Positions 56,230 to 64,000 of a stretch of DNA of 64,000 nt are shown in pieces. How positions within the stretch are numbered: position 1 is the stretch's first letter; the number at the start of each line of letters is the position of its first letter. The notes below the pieces were generated by a model. The model ran no database searches. It was given only the letters and a program-made list of their open reading frames with translations, and was not told the DNA's origin. The stretch is from NCBI GenBank assembly GCA_945862315.1, contig CAMAXW010000001.1, forward strand, positions 96,483 to 160,482, given 5' to 3'. Source of the stretch: Klebsiella pneumoniae. Lineage in GTDB: Bacteria; Pseudomonadota; Gammaproteobacteria; Ga0077536. Made by a program: the position numbers and the translations under genes.

Positions 56230-57447
56230 TTAAAACAGTTCGCTTGCGGCCGGCCGCGCCAGTGCGGGGAGGTCACCACTGTCGCCCATCGCGTGAGCCA
56301 TCAACAAGCGCTTGAGCGGATCCAACCGGTGGGTTAAGGCCAGCCCAGCATTTCGCAGCCAGCCGAGCCATGGCTCACGGGCTAAAAATAATTGATTGAG
56401 CGTGTCGGTCGCCGCGAGCAGCGCGAGGATTTCGCCGCGCCGCTGCCGTTCATAACGCTGAAACAGCGCCTGTGGATGCTGTAAGGCGACCATCCCAGCC
56501 GCGGTAGCCCGCTCGGCGAGCACCGCGGCATCGAGCAAGCCAGCGTTCAGACCCTGACCGGCAAGGGGATGCACCTGGTGCGCCGCATCGCCCAGCAACA
56601 CCACGCGAGCCGCGCTATAAGTATTCGCATGGCGCCGCGTCAAAGGGAAAGCCCTGCGCGGAGTGCTCGCCAGTACCGCGCCCAAACGGTGATCAAAAGC
56701 GCGACCGAGTTCGGCACAAAACACCGCCTCGCTCGCGCTCACCAGCGCTTGCGCCGCCTCGGGTGTGGTTGACCACACCACGGCAAAGAGCTGCGGATCG
56801 GGCAACGGTAGAAAAGCTAGCGGACCCTCGGCCAGAAAAACTTGGCGGGCCGTGGCGCGATGCGGTTGGTCGCAACGAACATTGGCGATCACCGCGTGTT
56901 GCGGGTAGGCGCGGTCTTCACACTCGATACCGACCATTGCCCGCACCGGCGAATCACCGCCATCACAAGCCGCCACGGCGCGCGCGGCCAGCGACTGGCC
57001 ATTGCTCAGCTGCAGATGGCAGCACAGTTCTCCCGCACGCAGCGTCTCCAGCGTGGCCGTGTGCACACTCAACGTGGGTCGCGCCAACAGGGCGGCCTGT
57101 AAAGCCACTTGTAGCTGGGAATGTTCCACCATATAAGCCAGCGCCGGTCGCCCGCAGGAAGCCGCGTCGAAGGCCAAGGTTGCGCCACGGGCAGCGTCCC
57201 ACACTTGCAAACGATCGTAGGGCGTAATGCGGGCAGGGGCGAGCCGTTCCCAAATGCCACAAGCCGCCAGAATGCGCCGCGATGCTGGCGTTAAAGAGTA
57301 GGAGCGCAAATCATCCGGATCCTCCGGCAGCACCGGGCTCGCCGGGGAGATGAGGATGGCCACACTAAAACCGGCATCGGCGAGCAGACAGGCCGTGGTG
57401 ACGCCCACCGCGCTACCCCCAACGATCACCCAATCAATGGGCTTCAT
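56230..57447 (-). CDS. ubiI: FAD-dependent ubiquinone hydroxylase, UbiI/UbiF-like
   Basis: 405 residues from the ATG at 57447, which has a GAGGG site 4 bases upstream. The FAD motif is IVGGSAVGVTTACLLADAG, the middle DG motif is ACDGGDSPVRA, and the C-terminal GD motif is LLGDAAHQVHPLAGQGLN. It hydroxylates the ubiquinone ring; which carbon cannot be decided here. It overlaps ubiH by 14 bases. Confidence 0.85.
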   Translation of the reverse strand: MKPIDWVIVGGSAVGVTTACLLADAGFSVAILISPASPVLPEDPDDLRSYSLTPASRRILAACGIWERLAPARITPYDRLQVWDAARGATLAFDAASCGRPALAYMVEHSQLQVALQAALLARPTLSVHTATLETLRAGELCCHLQLSNGQSLAARAVAACDGGDSPVRAMVGIECEDRAYPQHAVIANVRCDQPHRATARQVFLAEGPLAFLPLPDPQLFAVVWSTTPEAAQALVSASEAVFCAELGRAFDHRLGAVLASTPRRAFPLTRRHANTYSAARVVLLGDAAHQVHPLAGQGLNAGLLDAAVLAERATAAGMVALQHPQALFQRYERQRRGEILALLAATDTLNQLFLAREPWLGWLRNAGLALTHRLDPLKRLLMAHAMGDSGDLPALARPAASELF

Positions 57448-58645
57448 GGGTCCCTCGCAGCCATTCATTGGGGGGCGCGCGCCAGCCCATCAGACGCGCC
57501 ATCAAGGCGGCGCGCAACGGCGGCAAAAGCTCGCAGGCGGCCAGCGCCAAACCCCGACCCACCCCCACCAGCGGGGCCTCCAGCGCAAACAGGCGCGCCA
57601 AGCCGTGAGAGAAATTGACGGTGTTTTGCTGGTCCTGCGCACGCCGCGCAGCATAGTCGGCGAGCGTGGCCGACAGCCCAGGATCGTCCCCCCCAGCCAA
57701 GCAGTCGAGCAGGGTGGCCACATCGCGCAGAGCGAGGTTAAGTCCCTGCGCGGCGTTAGGGTGAATCGTGTTCGCAGCGTTACCAATGAGCACCGCCCGC
57801 GGGGCTACCAACTGCTGTGCACGGTTCAGTATCAGGGGATGCGCGCGCCGTGGACCCAGCGCGGAGAAACGCCCATAGCGCCAGCCAAAGCGGGTTTGTA
57901 CATCGGCGAGAAACGCCGCCGGCGAGGCCGTCAGCAACGACTCCGCATCGGCACTGCGCGCGGTACGAACCAGTACGTGCCGCGCGCCACCCAAGGGCAA
58001 CAGCGCGCAGGGGCCAGCCGATGTAAAACGCTCGCTCGCGGTATGGAGCTGGGGGTGTTCCAGCGTGAGATTTGCCACGATCGCGGTCTGGCCATAATCG
58101 GTCTGCTGAGCGGCGATGCCGTAATGTCGTCGCACCGCCGAATGGCTGCCATCGGCCGCCACGATGAGTCGTGCACTGATGAGCGTTTCGCCCTGATCGC
58201 CGCTCAGCCGCACCGCCACCCGGTCAGCCGCAGGCACCAGCGTTTGCAGCGTCGTGGCATAGAAGGGGGTTATCCCCGGCGTTGCGGCCAAGGCTTGATC
58301 AAGGGTCATCCAGAGCTGATCCGCCGGGCAAACATAGCCCAAGGCCGGCACGCCCATCGTTGCCGCACGCAGGGTGGTGGAACCGTAATGTCCTTGCGTA
58401 CTGATGTGCACTTGGCGGATGGGCGTGAGGTGGTCTCGCAGTGCGGACCACAGTCCTAGTGCTGTCAAAAGCTGCTGGGAGGACGAGACCAGTGCGAGCC
58501 CGCGAACGTCACCGCCAAGCGCGGCGCTCACCGGCGACCGGCCATCGATAACCGCCACGCGTAAACCAAAACCGGCAAGCCCAATGGCCGCAGTGGCGCC
58601 GGCTAACCCTGCGCCAACCACGGCGCAGTCAAATTCACGCAACAC
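57434..58645 (-). CDS. ubiH: Ubiquinone biosynthesis hydroxylase UbiH
   Basis: 403 residues from a GTG at 58645. The FAD motif is AVVGAGLAGATAAIGLAGFG, and the C-terminal motif is LIGNAANTIHPNAAQGLNLALRD. The GNAA form separates UbiH from UbiI/UbiF, where it is GDAAH. It overlaps the pepP end by 11 bases. A TTG at 58642 or the longer TTG frame at 58669 are alternatives, and no strong ribosome site decides between them. Confidence 0.88.
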   Translation of the reverse strand: MLREFDCAVVGAGLAGATAAIGLAGFGLRVAVIDGRSPVSAALGGDVRGLALVSSSQQLLTALGLWSALRDHLTPIRQVHISTQGHYGSTTLRAATMGVPALGYVCPADQLWMTLDQALAATPGITPFYATTLQTLVPAADRVAVRLSGDQGETLISARLIVAADGSHSAVRRHYGIAAQQTDYGQTAIVANLTLEHPQLHTASERFTSAGPCALLPLGGARHVLVRTARSADAESLLTASPAAFLADVQTRFGWRYGRFSALGPRRAHPLILNRAQQLVAPRAVLIGNAANTIHPNAAQGLNLALRDVATLLDCLAGGDDPGLSATLADYAARRAQDQQNTVNFSHGLARLFALEAPLVGVGRGLALAACELLPPLRAALMARLMGWRAPPNEWLRGTHEAH

Positions 58646-59954
58646 GAGCAAGCTGCATGACAGACTCAATCTCAGCGACGGTTTTGGGGGCGCCGTGGGT
58701 CAGGACTTCGTGCCCCTGGGCCGTCACGAGGACGTCGTCCTCAATGCGCACGCCAATATTCCACCATTTTTTGGGCAGTCCTTTGATAATCGGCGAGAGG
58801 TAGAGCCCCGGCTCCACCGTGGTCACCATGCCCGGCTCGAACATGCGCCACTCATCGCCCACTTTGTAATCGCCCACATCGTGAACATCCATGCCCAGCC
58901 AGTGCCCGGTGCGATGCATGTAGTAGGGGCGGAAGGCCTCCTCTTTGAGTTGAGTCCGCCAGCGACCCTTCAGCAGACCCAAGCTAATCAGGCCTCGGGT
59001 AATGACTTCCAACGCGGCCAGGTGGGGTTCGTTCCAATGATTGCCCGGGCGCACTTTGGCGATGGCCGCGAGTTGGGCTTCGAGCACAATTTCGTACACC
59101 GCGCGCTGCTCGGGCGTAAATCGGCCATTAACCGGGAATGTCCGCGTGATATCGCTGGCGTAGTGGTCAAGCTCGCAGCCGGCGTCGATGAGCAACATAT
59201 CGCCGTCGTTTAAAACCTGGTTGTTTTCGGTGTAGTGCAGGATGCAGCTGTTAGCACCACCGCCGACAATGCTGGGATAAGCCGGCGAGCGACTACCTTG
59301 CCCCATGAATCCGTGCAGGATTTCGGCTTCGATTTGGTACTCGAACATCCCCGGCCGGCAAGTCTCCATGGCCCGCTGGTGGGCAGCAGCGGAAATCTGC
59401 GCCGCGCGCCGCATGGTTTTAATTTCTTCGCGACTTTTATACAGGCGCATCTCGTGGAGGTAGTGCCCCAAGGAATGGCATTGATCGGGCGCATGCACCC
59501 CCATACGGCCCTTGTTAGACACCTGATTCAACCAACCCACGAGGCGCCGATCAAAATCTTGGTACCGCCCCATCGTGTAATAAATGCGTTCTTTGTTCTC
59601 TAACAAACCCGGGAGGATGTCGTCGAGGTCGGAGAACGGGAACGCATCATCGGCGCCATAGCGTTCGCAGGCGCCTTCCAAGCCGGCCCGCCGACCGTGC
59701 CAAGTTTCGGCCTCGGGATCGTTCTCGCGACAAAACAGCAAACATTCGCCTTGCGGACGATCGGGGACCAGCACCAGCACCGCCTCGGGTTCGGCAAATC
59801 CGCTGAGGTAAAAAAAATCGCTGTCAGGCCGGAAGGGGAAATACACGTCGCGGTTGCGCAGTTGCTCCGGGGCGGTCGGCTGGATCGCGATCCCACCACG
59901 GTCGACAATGTCCATCAGGCGCTTACGTCGTTTGGTAAATTCTCGTTTGTCCAT
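58635..59954 (-). CDS. pepP: Xaa-Pro aminopeptidase (aminopeptidase P II)
   Basis: 439 residues. The pita-bread metallopeptidase ligands are in LLIDAGCELDHYASDITRTF, HRTGHWLGMDVHD and TVEPGLYLS. PepP removes N-terminal residues preceding proline. The ygfB-pepP-ubiH-ubiI order is conserved across gammaproteobacteria. It starts 8 bases after ygfB. Confidence 0.97.
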   Translation of the reverse strand: MDKREFTKRRKRLMDIVDRGGIAIQPTAPEQLRNRDVYFPFRPDSDFFYLSGFAEPEAVLVLVPDRPQGECLLFCRENDPEAETWHGRRAGLEGACERYGADDAFPFSDLDDILPGLLENKERIYYTMGRYQDFDRRLVGWLNQVSNKGRMGVHAPDQCHSLGHYLHEMRLYKSREEIKTMRRAAQISAAAHQRAMETCRPGMFEYQIEAEILHGFMGQGSRSPAYPSIVGGGANSCILHYTENNQVLNDGDMLLIDAGCELDHYASDITRTFPVNGRFTPEQRAVYEIVLEAQLAAIAKVRPGNHWNEPHLAALEVITRGLISLGLLKGRWRTQLKEEAFRPYYMHRTGHWLGMDVHDVGDYKVGDEWRMFEPGMVTTVEPGLYLSPIIKGLPKKWWNIGVRIEDDVLVTAQGHEVLTHGAPKTVAEIESVMQLARVA

Positions 59955-59962
59955 GGCTCAAC

Positions 59963-60526
59963 CTAATGCTTGCGGGCGGGGAGATCAGCAACTGGCGCGG
60001 GGTGTTCGGCGTTAAGCAGCAGCGCGCCCATGCGAGCGTATTCCACCACGTCGAGGAACGCTCGTTCGCCCATTTCGGTGTCGGCTTCATCCGGCTCGAT
60101 TTGGCTGATTTTAGCGAGATCGTGTAAAAATTCGCGGCCCTCAGCGGTGAGGCTTGGCACCGCCCCCTGCACCCCAAATCCGGACAGAAAACCACGGCAC
60201 CACAGGCCTAGCGCGGCAGCCCGCTCGGCCAAGGGCGCGGCGTCCGGCGGTAACACGGGGTTGAAGCTAAAATCGTCAGCCTCAAAACCGCGCAGGGTCT
60301 CGCTTAACATCACCTGCAAGGGGCTATCGAGCGGCAGTTCATGCCACTGTATTGGCTCGCCGTAGCCTAGCACGTGGTCAAACCAGCGTGCCGGATCGAA
60401 GGGGCTGGGATTGCTCAACATGCCGCACAGCATGCCGTGGCATTCGCCAGCTTCGATATCGGTGGGCAAATCGGCTAGGGCGCGGGCAACCGCGGCAAAT
60501 AGGCTGTCATCAACGCGATTGATCAT
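59963..60526 (-). CDS. ygfB: UPF0149 family protein YgfB
   Basis: 187 residues from the ATG at 60526. The family core is AGECHGMLCGML near residue 25, then WCRGFLSGFG in the middle and FLDVVEYARMGALLL near the end. It is a helical protein of unclear function; in Pseudomonas it affects ampDh3 expression. It heads the minus-strand pepP-ubiH-ubiI run. Confidence 0.94.
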   Translation of the reverse strand: MINRVDDSLFAAVARALADLPTDIEAGECHGMLCGMLSNPSPFDPARWFDHVLGYGEPIQWHELPLDSPLQVMLSETLRGFEADDFSFNPVLPPDAAPLAERAAALGLWCRGFLSGFGVQGAVPSLTAEGREFLHDLAKISQIEPDEADTEMGERAFLDVVEYARMGALLLNAEHPAPVADLPARKH

Positions 60527-60556
60527 CACGTGCGGTTCTCGAAATAGTTGAGCTGG

Positions 60557-60585
60557 ATTATCACACGCACGCTGCAAGCACAAAA
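60557..60585 (-). promoter_or_regulatory. Candidate promoter of ygfB-pepP-ubiH-ubiI
   Basis: On the minus strand a GATAAT -10 box (60557-60562), preceded by an extended TGT, lies 17 bases from a weak TTTTGT -35 box (60580-60585). Transcription would start near 60550, 24 bases before ygfB. Confidence 0.5.
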
Positions 60586-60607
60586 GTCAGCACGCCTCCT
60601 CGTCCCG

Positions 60608-60636
60608 TTGACCGAGTTAAGAGGCGGCCCTATATT
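60608..60636 (+). promoter_or_regulatory. Promoter of the TIGR02449-zapA operon
   Basis: TTGACC (60608-60613) and TATATT (60631-60636) are separated by exactly 17 bases. The predicted start is near 60643, giving a 32-base leader to the first gene. It is one of the clearest sigma-70-type promoters in the window. Confidence 0.65.
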
Positions 60637-60674
60637 GCTTCGTACCTAGAATGAGCGCACGGGCGGTGTAACCC

Positions 60675-60896
60675 ATGGCAATTAACCCGACCGATAAACT
60701 CGACCTGGCGGCCCTCGAGACCCGCGTGGATGACCTCATCCGCACCATTGAGTCTCTCCAGCACGAAAATCACAATCTGCGCAGTCAGCAATCGTTGTTG
60801 ACCGCTGAGCGCAGCACGTTAGTTGAAAAAACCGAACAAGCACGCAGCCGCGTGGAAGCGATGATCGCGCGCCTGAAAGCGATGGAAACCCGCTAA
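60675..60896 (+). CDS. TIGR02449 family coiled-coil protein
   Basis: 73 residues, almost wholly a coiled coil with heptad pattern (LETRVDDLIRTIESLQHEN, then LTAERSTLVEKTEQ). Proteins of this family, sometimes called ZapB-like, sit before zapA in non-enteric gammaproteobacteria. A role in Z-ring assembly is likely from the position. Confidence 0.9.
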   Translation: MAINPTDKLDLAALETRVDDLIRTIESLQHENHNLRSQQSLLTAERSTLVEKTEQARSRVEAMIARLKAMETR

Positions 60897-60972
60897 TCCA
60901 ATTAGCCCGCACAGAGAACTGGTCTATGCCCATACCGTCCCCAAAATCGCCGCCTGCACAAGGCCGCAACCC

Positions 60973-61311
60973 ATGACGCCGCCGGTGAAGCCGCTCACGC
61001 TGACCATCATGGACAAAGATTACCTCGTGGGCTGCGCCGAAGACGAGCGCGAGGCCCTACTGGCCAGCGTGGAGTTCCTCAACGGCAAACTGCGTGAGCA
61101 GCGTGAAAGCGGCAAAGTGATCGGCAGCGAACGTGTGGCGGTGATGGCAGCGCTTAACATTGCCCACGAATATCTCGGTTACCGCGGCACTCACGAGACG
61201 CTGAACACCGGTCTGGGCGATGACATCAACCGCCTCCATCAAAAAATTGACGCAGCCCTCGCGCGCACGGCGACCCCCACCACACCACGCACTGCGACCA
61301 GCGCCAACTGA
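60973..61311 (+). CDS. zapA: Cell division protein ZapA
   Basis: 112 residues. The N-terminal part, LTIMDKDYLVGCAEDEREALLASV, is the ZapA head, followed by a coiled-coil (about 75-100). ZapA crosslinks FtsZ filaments at midcell. Gene order TIGR02449-zapA-6S RNA is conserved. Confidence 0.95.
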   Translation: MTPPVKPLTLTIMDKDYLVGCAEDEREALLASVEFLNGKLREQRESGKVIGSERVAVMAALNIAHEYLGYRGTHETLNTGLGDDINRLHQKIDAALARTATPTTPRTATSAN

Positions 61312-61338
61312 AACAATTCCAGCGCGCAAAAATCGCGC

Positions 61339-61344
61339 TATGAT
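61339..61344 (+). promoter_or_regulatory. -10 box of the 6S RNA gene
   Basis: TATGAT at 61339-61344 lies 6 bases upstream of the 5' end of the 6S RNA helix at 61351, the exact spacing expected. No strong -35 box is seen. Confidence 0.6.
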
Positions 61345-61350
61345 TACCCC

Positions 61351-61538
61351 GGTGTCCTCTGCGATGTTCGCCAGTGGGTCGATATCCTTGAGCCAATATT
61401 TACAGCTAAAGGGACTGATCTGGTTAGTGATGGTGTGCAGGTCCGCCCCGCTGCGGAAAGCCTGATTCGCTCCGAGAGGTCCCAGTCTTGAGCCCCCGGT
61501 TCAAGATTACGGCCCACAGCGGCATTGTGGAGGGCACC
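61351..61538 (+). ncRNA. ssrS: 6S RNA
   Basis: 188 bases directly after zapA, the conserved 6S position. The terminal helix pairs 61351-61359 (GGTGTCCTC) with 61530-61538 (GAGGGCACC), with one T-G. The 5' part CTCTGCGATGTTCGCCAGTG and CCTTGAGCCAATATTT, and the 3' part TCTTGAGCCCCCGGTTCAAG, match E. coli 6S in sequence and order. 6S RNA binds sigma-70 RNA polymerase by imitating an open promoter and is strongest in stationary phase. In E. coli ygfA follows; here an EVE-domain gene does. Confidence 0.92.
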
Positions 61539-61565
61539 ACTTAATTTCTCTCGAACTTGGCGGCC

Positions 61566-62030
61566 ATGGTGCAAAATTTCTGGTTGATGAAATCCGAACC
61601 CGAAACATTCGGGCTCGATAAACTGGTAACCCTGCCTGACCAAACCACCATGTGGGATGGGGTACGCAACTATCAAGCGCGCAACATGCTGCGCGACGAC
61701 ATGCGGTGTGGCGATTTAGCCTTTTTCTATCACTCCAACTGCCGCGTACCGGGGATCGTAGGCATCGTGAAAATTGTTCGCGAAGCCTATCCCGATCCCA
61801 CCGCGCATCGCCCCGAAAGCCCCAATTACGATCCCACCAGCACACCTGAGAAGCCGCGCTGGTATGTGGTGGAAGTCAAACTGGTGCGGGCGCTCGCGCG
61901 CACCATCACCCTCACGGAACTCAAGGCTGATCCCCTGCTAGAAGACATGGCGTTGGTGCGCCGAGGCAATCGCCTGTCCATCATGCCGGTGAGCGCAGCC
62001 CAGTGGCAGCACATCCTCGCCAGCGAGTAA
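61566..62030 (+). CDS. EVE domain protein (PUA-like fold)
   Basis: 154 residues, almost the whole EVE domain: WLMKSEPETFGLDKL, then WDGVRNYQARNML, then GDLAFFYHSN and the PRWYVVEVK segment. EVE domains bind modified bases in DNA or RNA and are the family of human THYN1. The ATG at 61566 is used. Its place directly after 6S RNA may allow cotranscription from the 6S promoter. Confidence 0.93.
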   Translation: MVQNFWLMKSEPETFGLDKLVTLPDQTTMWDGVRNYQARNMLRDDMRCGDLAFFYHSNCRVPGIVGIVKIVREAYPDPTAHRPESPNYDPTSTPEKPRWYVVEVKLVRALARTITLTELKADPLLEDMALVRRGNRLSIMPVSAAQWQHILASE

Positions 62031-62066
62031 GCGCACGAGACCAACGGCTGAACTCACACCAACCCG

Positions 62067-62084
62067 CGCCGCGCGCACGCGGCG
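62067..62084 (+). terminator. 7-bp GC hairpin downstream of the EVE gene
   Basis: CGCCGCG (62067-62073) and CGCGGCG (62078-62084) form a perfect stem with a four-base loop, 36 bases after the EVE stop. There is no T tract, so it would be a Rho-dependent or weak stop at best. Confidence 0.3.
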
Positions 62085-62217
62085 GTAGATCGCAGGCACG
62101 CCGCACGAATGCCTAGTGGTGCTGGGCGCCAACACTCAAACAGCGCGCCAGTGAGGCGTGCCACTTGTTGTGCGCCCAACGCTTTTTGCGCTGGCGCGAT
62201 ATTTTGGAGGACCACCC

Positions 62218-63366
62218 ATGCCCGATCTGTTTAGCCCCTACACCCTGAAAGGCGTCACTCTACGCAACCGCATTGCCATGTCGCCGATGACCATGTACCG
62301 CTCACGCGACGGTCTGATGAACGACTTTCACCTCATGCTGCTGGGCTCACGTGCCGCCGGCGGCTTCGGCTTGGTCTTTGCCGAACAACTGGCCATCGTC
62401 GCGAACGGCCGGACCAGCGTTGGCTGTGGCGGCATTTATGAGGACGCGCAGATCCCCGGTCTCGCCCGCCTGTGTGCGCTCATCAAGGACATGGGTGCTG
62501 TTCCGGCTGCCCAGTTAGGCCATACCGGACGCAAGGGCAGCGAACTAAAACCTTGGGAGGGCGGTGCCCAGTTACCCGCCGATCACCCGGATGGCTGGCA
62601 GGTAGTAGGCCCTTCGGCGTTGCCGTATGGGGGTAAATATCAGTATCCGGTGCAGGCGCTAACGCGTGAAGAAATCCAAGCTATCCATCGCAGTTATGCC
62701 CGCGCCGCTCAACGGGCGTTGGACGCCGGTTTTGAATGGCTGGAACTGCATTTTGCGCATGGTTATCTGGGCGCCAGTTTTTTCTCGCCGATCGCCAACC
62801 AACGCGTCGATGAATACGGTGGCAGCGTGGTGAATCGTGCGCGCTTCCACCTCGAAGCCATCGACGCGGTGCGCGCGGTGTGGCCCGAACGCTACCCGCT
62901 CACCATGCGCTTGGGATCAGACGACCTGAACACCCAAGGCGTGCAGTTCGACGACGCTATTCTGGCCGTTAGCCTGATGAAAGAACGCGGTCTGGATCTG
63001 GCCGATCTCAGCCTTGGCTTTAATACCGACGACATGCAAACCGCACCCTTCGCCGAACTGGGTTTTATGCTCGAACGCGCCAGCAGGCTGCGCCGCGAAG
63101 TGGGCATCCCGGTGGCCACGAGCTGGAACCTCGGCCTGCCCGCGCTGGCCGACCAGGTGATACGCGAAGAGGCCATCGATTTGGTCATGTTGGGTCGACC
63201 CGCGTTGGCGAACCCGCACTGGCCAGTGTGGGCCGCCCGCGAACTGGCGCACCCAGATCCCTTCTCGCTGGTGCCTGAGGATTGGGGCTGGTGGCTACGC
63301 AATTTCCGCGCGCACCCCGCTTGCATCGGCTGGCCGCTGGCCGCACCCGCCGCACCGTCGACCTAA
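62218..63366 (+). CDS. NADH:flavin oxidoreductase, Old Yellow Enzyme family (YqjM-like)
   Basis: 382 residues. A strong GGAGG (62206-62210) precedes the ATG at 62218. OYE features are RNRIAMSPMTMY near the N-terminus, LGHTGRKG, the HFAHGYLGASFFSPIANQR substrate/FMN segment with its two histidines, and YGGSVVNRARF. The YqjM regulatory cysteine after MSPM is replaced by threonine. It probably reduces activated alkenes with NAD(P)H, substrate unknown. Confidence 0.92.
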   Translation: MPDLFSPYTLKGVTLRNRIAMSPMTMYRSRDGLMNDFHLMLLGSRAAGGFGLVFAEQLAIVANGRTSVGCGGIYEDAQIPGLARLCALIKDMGAVPAAQLGHTGRKGSELKPWEGGAQLPADHPDGWQVVGPSALPYGGKYQYPVQALTREEIQAIHRSYARAAQRALDAGFEWLELHFAHGYLGASFFSPIANQRVDEYGGSVVNRARFHLEAIDAVRAVWPERYPLTMRLGSDDLNTQGVQFDDAILAVSLMKERGLDLADLSLGFNTDDMQTAPFAELGFMLERASRLRREVGIPVATSWNLGLPALADQVIREEAIDLVMLGRPALANPHWPVWAARELAHPDPFSLVPEDWGWWLRNFRAHPACIGWPLAAPAAPST

Positions 63367-63794
63367 GCACAGATTAGCCGTGACAAAGCAGGCGGCCCGT
63401 GCCGTGCACCTGCTGACAATCGCTGCGTGACCCTGAAAATAACGCCTATCCGGCCTGCCGACATGACCGATGCTTAGCGCCTGGCGCTCTCTCCAAGTCG
63501 CTTTAACACGGCGACGCCACGCACCACGAAGGTGTCTTGCTGGCGCGGAACCTCCGGCAGTAGGATTGATCACAACCGTGAGAGAGTCGCCTCTTTAGAG
63601 TGACCCTCAGCCCAACGAGCAGCCTCGTCCAACTGCCGAGAGAGGCAGCCTAAGCAGGGTCGCGACAAAGCCATCTCCAAGGACCAACAAGTGGTGCGCA
63701 CGGTAACTGCCGCAACCCCTGAGTCGGGCCTAAGCCTGCGACTATTTTTCAGTAACCCGTTCGGCAATGCGCGACGCCGCGCGAGGACACGTTG
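63367..63794. other. 428-bp intergenic region, possible decayed GNAT start
   Basis: No intact gene is visible. From a GTG at 63427 the frame encodes TLKITPIRPADMTDA, resembling the start of a GNAT acetyltransferase, then stops at TAG (63475-63477). The continuation in that frame is not convincing. Two minus-strand frames overlapping the flanks look like shadows. The upstream signals for the acyl-CoA dehydrogenase must lie near 63740-63790. Confidence 0.4.
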
Positions 63795-64000
63795 ATGTTC
63801 GAACTCACGGAAGAGCAGCGCATGCTGCGCGACTTGGTGGCGAAGTTTGTGGACCAAGAATTAATGCCTTTAGAGCCGCAAGTCCTGGCCCGCGAAGCCA
63901 GCGGCGGTCTTGTCGGGCTGACCGAGGAAGAAAACGCCCCGCTGCTCGAAAAATGCCGCGATCTCGGTTTGTGGGGACTCGACGTCCCGGAGTCTTACGG
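63795..64000 (+). CDS. Acyl-CoA dehydrogenase, N-terminal fragment (3' end beyond the window)
   Basis: 68 residues are visible: MFELTEEQRMLRDLVAKFV, then helical segments with CRDLGLWGLDVPESY. This is the N-terminal helical domain of acyl-CoA dehydrogenases. The gene runs off the window end. The ATG at 63795 is in a poor ribosome-site context. The specific chain-length class cannot be decided. Confidence 0.85.
   Translation, partial: MFELTEEQRMLRDLVAKFVDQELMPLEPQVLAREASGGLVGLTEEENAPLLEKCRDLGLWGLDVPESY

Noticed and set aside
57350..58459. A 369-codon plus-strand frame opposite ubiH and ubiI
   Set aside because: It is antisense to two well-supported FAD hydroxylase genes, is Arg/Gln-rich with no motif, and fits a GC-rich shadow frame.
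63295..63857. Two minus-strand frames across the OYE-acyl-CoA dehydrogenase gap
   Set aside because: They overlap both flanking genes and resemble no protein family.

Overview
The window reads as chromosomal core DNA of a gammaproteobacterium outside the Enterobacterales. The basis is conserved gene order: pepA-holC-valS, rlmN-pilW-rodZ-hisS-yfgM-bamB-der, bamC-dapA-gcvR, ygfB-pepP-ubiH-ubiI divergent from a TIGR02449/zapA operon followed by 6S RNA, and miaB-ybeZ-ybeY-corC-lnt. The DNA is GC-rich and densely coding, with many 4-base ATGA-type stop/start overlaps. No insertion sequence, prophage, integrase or CRISPR array was seen. The tetranucleotide CTAG is visibly common, unlike in enterics. 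The genus cannot be fixed from this sequence.

Layout. 1-5.4 kb: gltB (5' end cut by the window), gltD, hemE. 5.4-16.8 kb, minus strand: a GNAT, a PBP7-type endopeptidase with an expanded Lys/Thr/Ala repeat, lnt-corC-ybeY-ybeZ-miaB (envelope lipoprotein, rRNA and tRNA maturation), and a cinA-like gene, panC, a deoxynucleoside kinase, folK and pcnB. 17.0 kb: isolated tRNA-Glu(CTC). 17.5-20.2 kb: MBL hydrolase, DUF455 and RDD proteins. 20.2-26.6 kb: lptG divergent from pepA-holC-valS, then DUF2970. 26.6-33.6 kb: an iron-sulfur island, cysE-iscR-sufA-sufBCDS-sufT. 33.7-41.9 kb: ndk, rlmN, pilW, rodZ, hisS, yfgM, bamB, der. 41.9-45.5 kb: MBL, bamC and dapA, divergent from gcvR. 45.6-50.5 kb: PIN-PhoH, a CHAD protein, an orphan ParA ATPase, queG. 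50.7-55.3 kb: a repeat-bearing DUF3530 protein divergent from rpe-gph, then a TetR/secreted-protein/nitroreductase operon. 55.3-60.5 kb, minus strand: purC, ubiI-like, ubiH, pepP, ygfB. 60.6-64 kb: TIGR02449-zapA-6S RNA, EVE, an OYE-family oxidoreductase, and the start of an acyl-CoA dehydrogenase.

Most genes are housekeeping. The island with the best claim to novelty is the TTG-started CHAD gene overlapped by an orphan ParA gene. CHAD is a polyphosphate-associated module and ParA ATPases position cargo on the nucleoid, so the pair could be a polyphosphate-granule positioning system (inference only). Other points: an in-frame 82-codon extension ahead of ValS, a 25-bp palindrome before iscR, expanded low-complexity repeats in three envelope proteins, and several usually conserved neighbours absent at their expected places (lptF, ispG, panB, ygfA).

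All assignments are from reading motifs and gene order; no database search was run. Start codons were often moved inward from the longest frame, and the reason is given where this matters.
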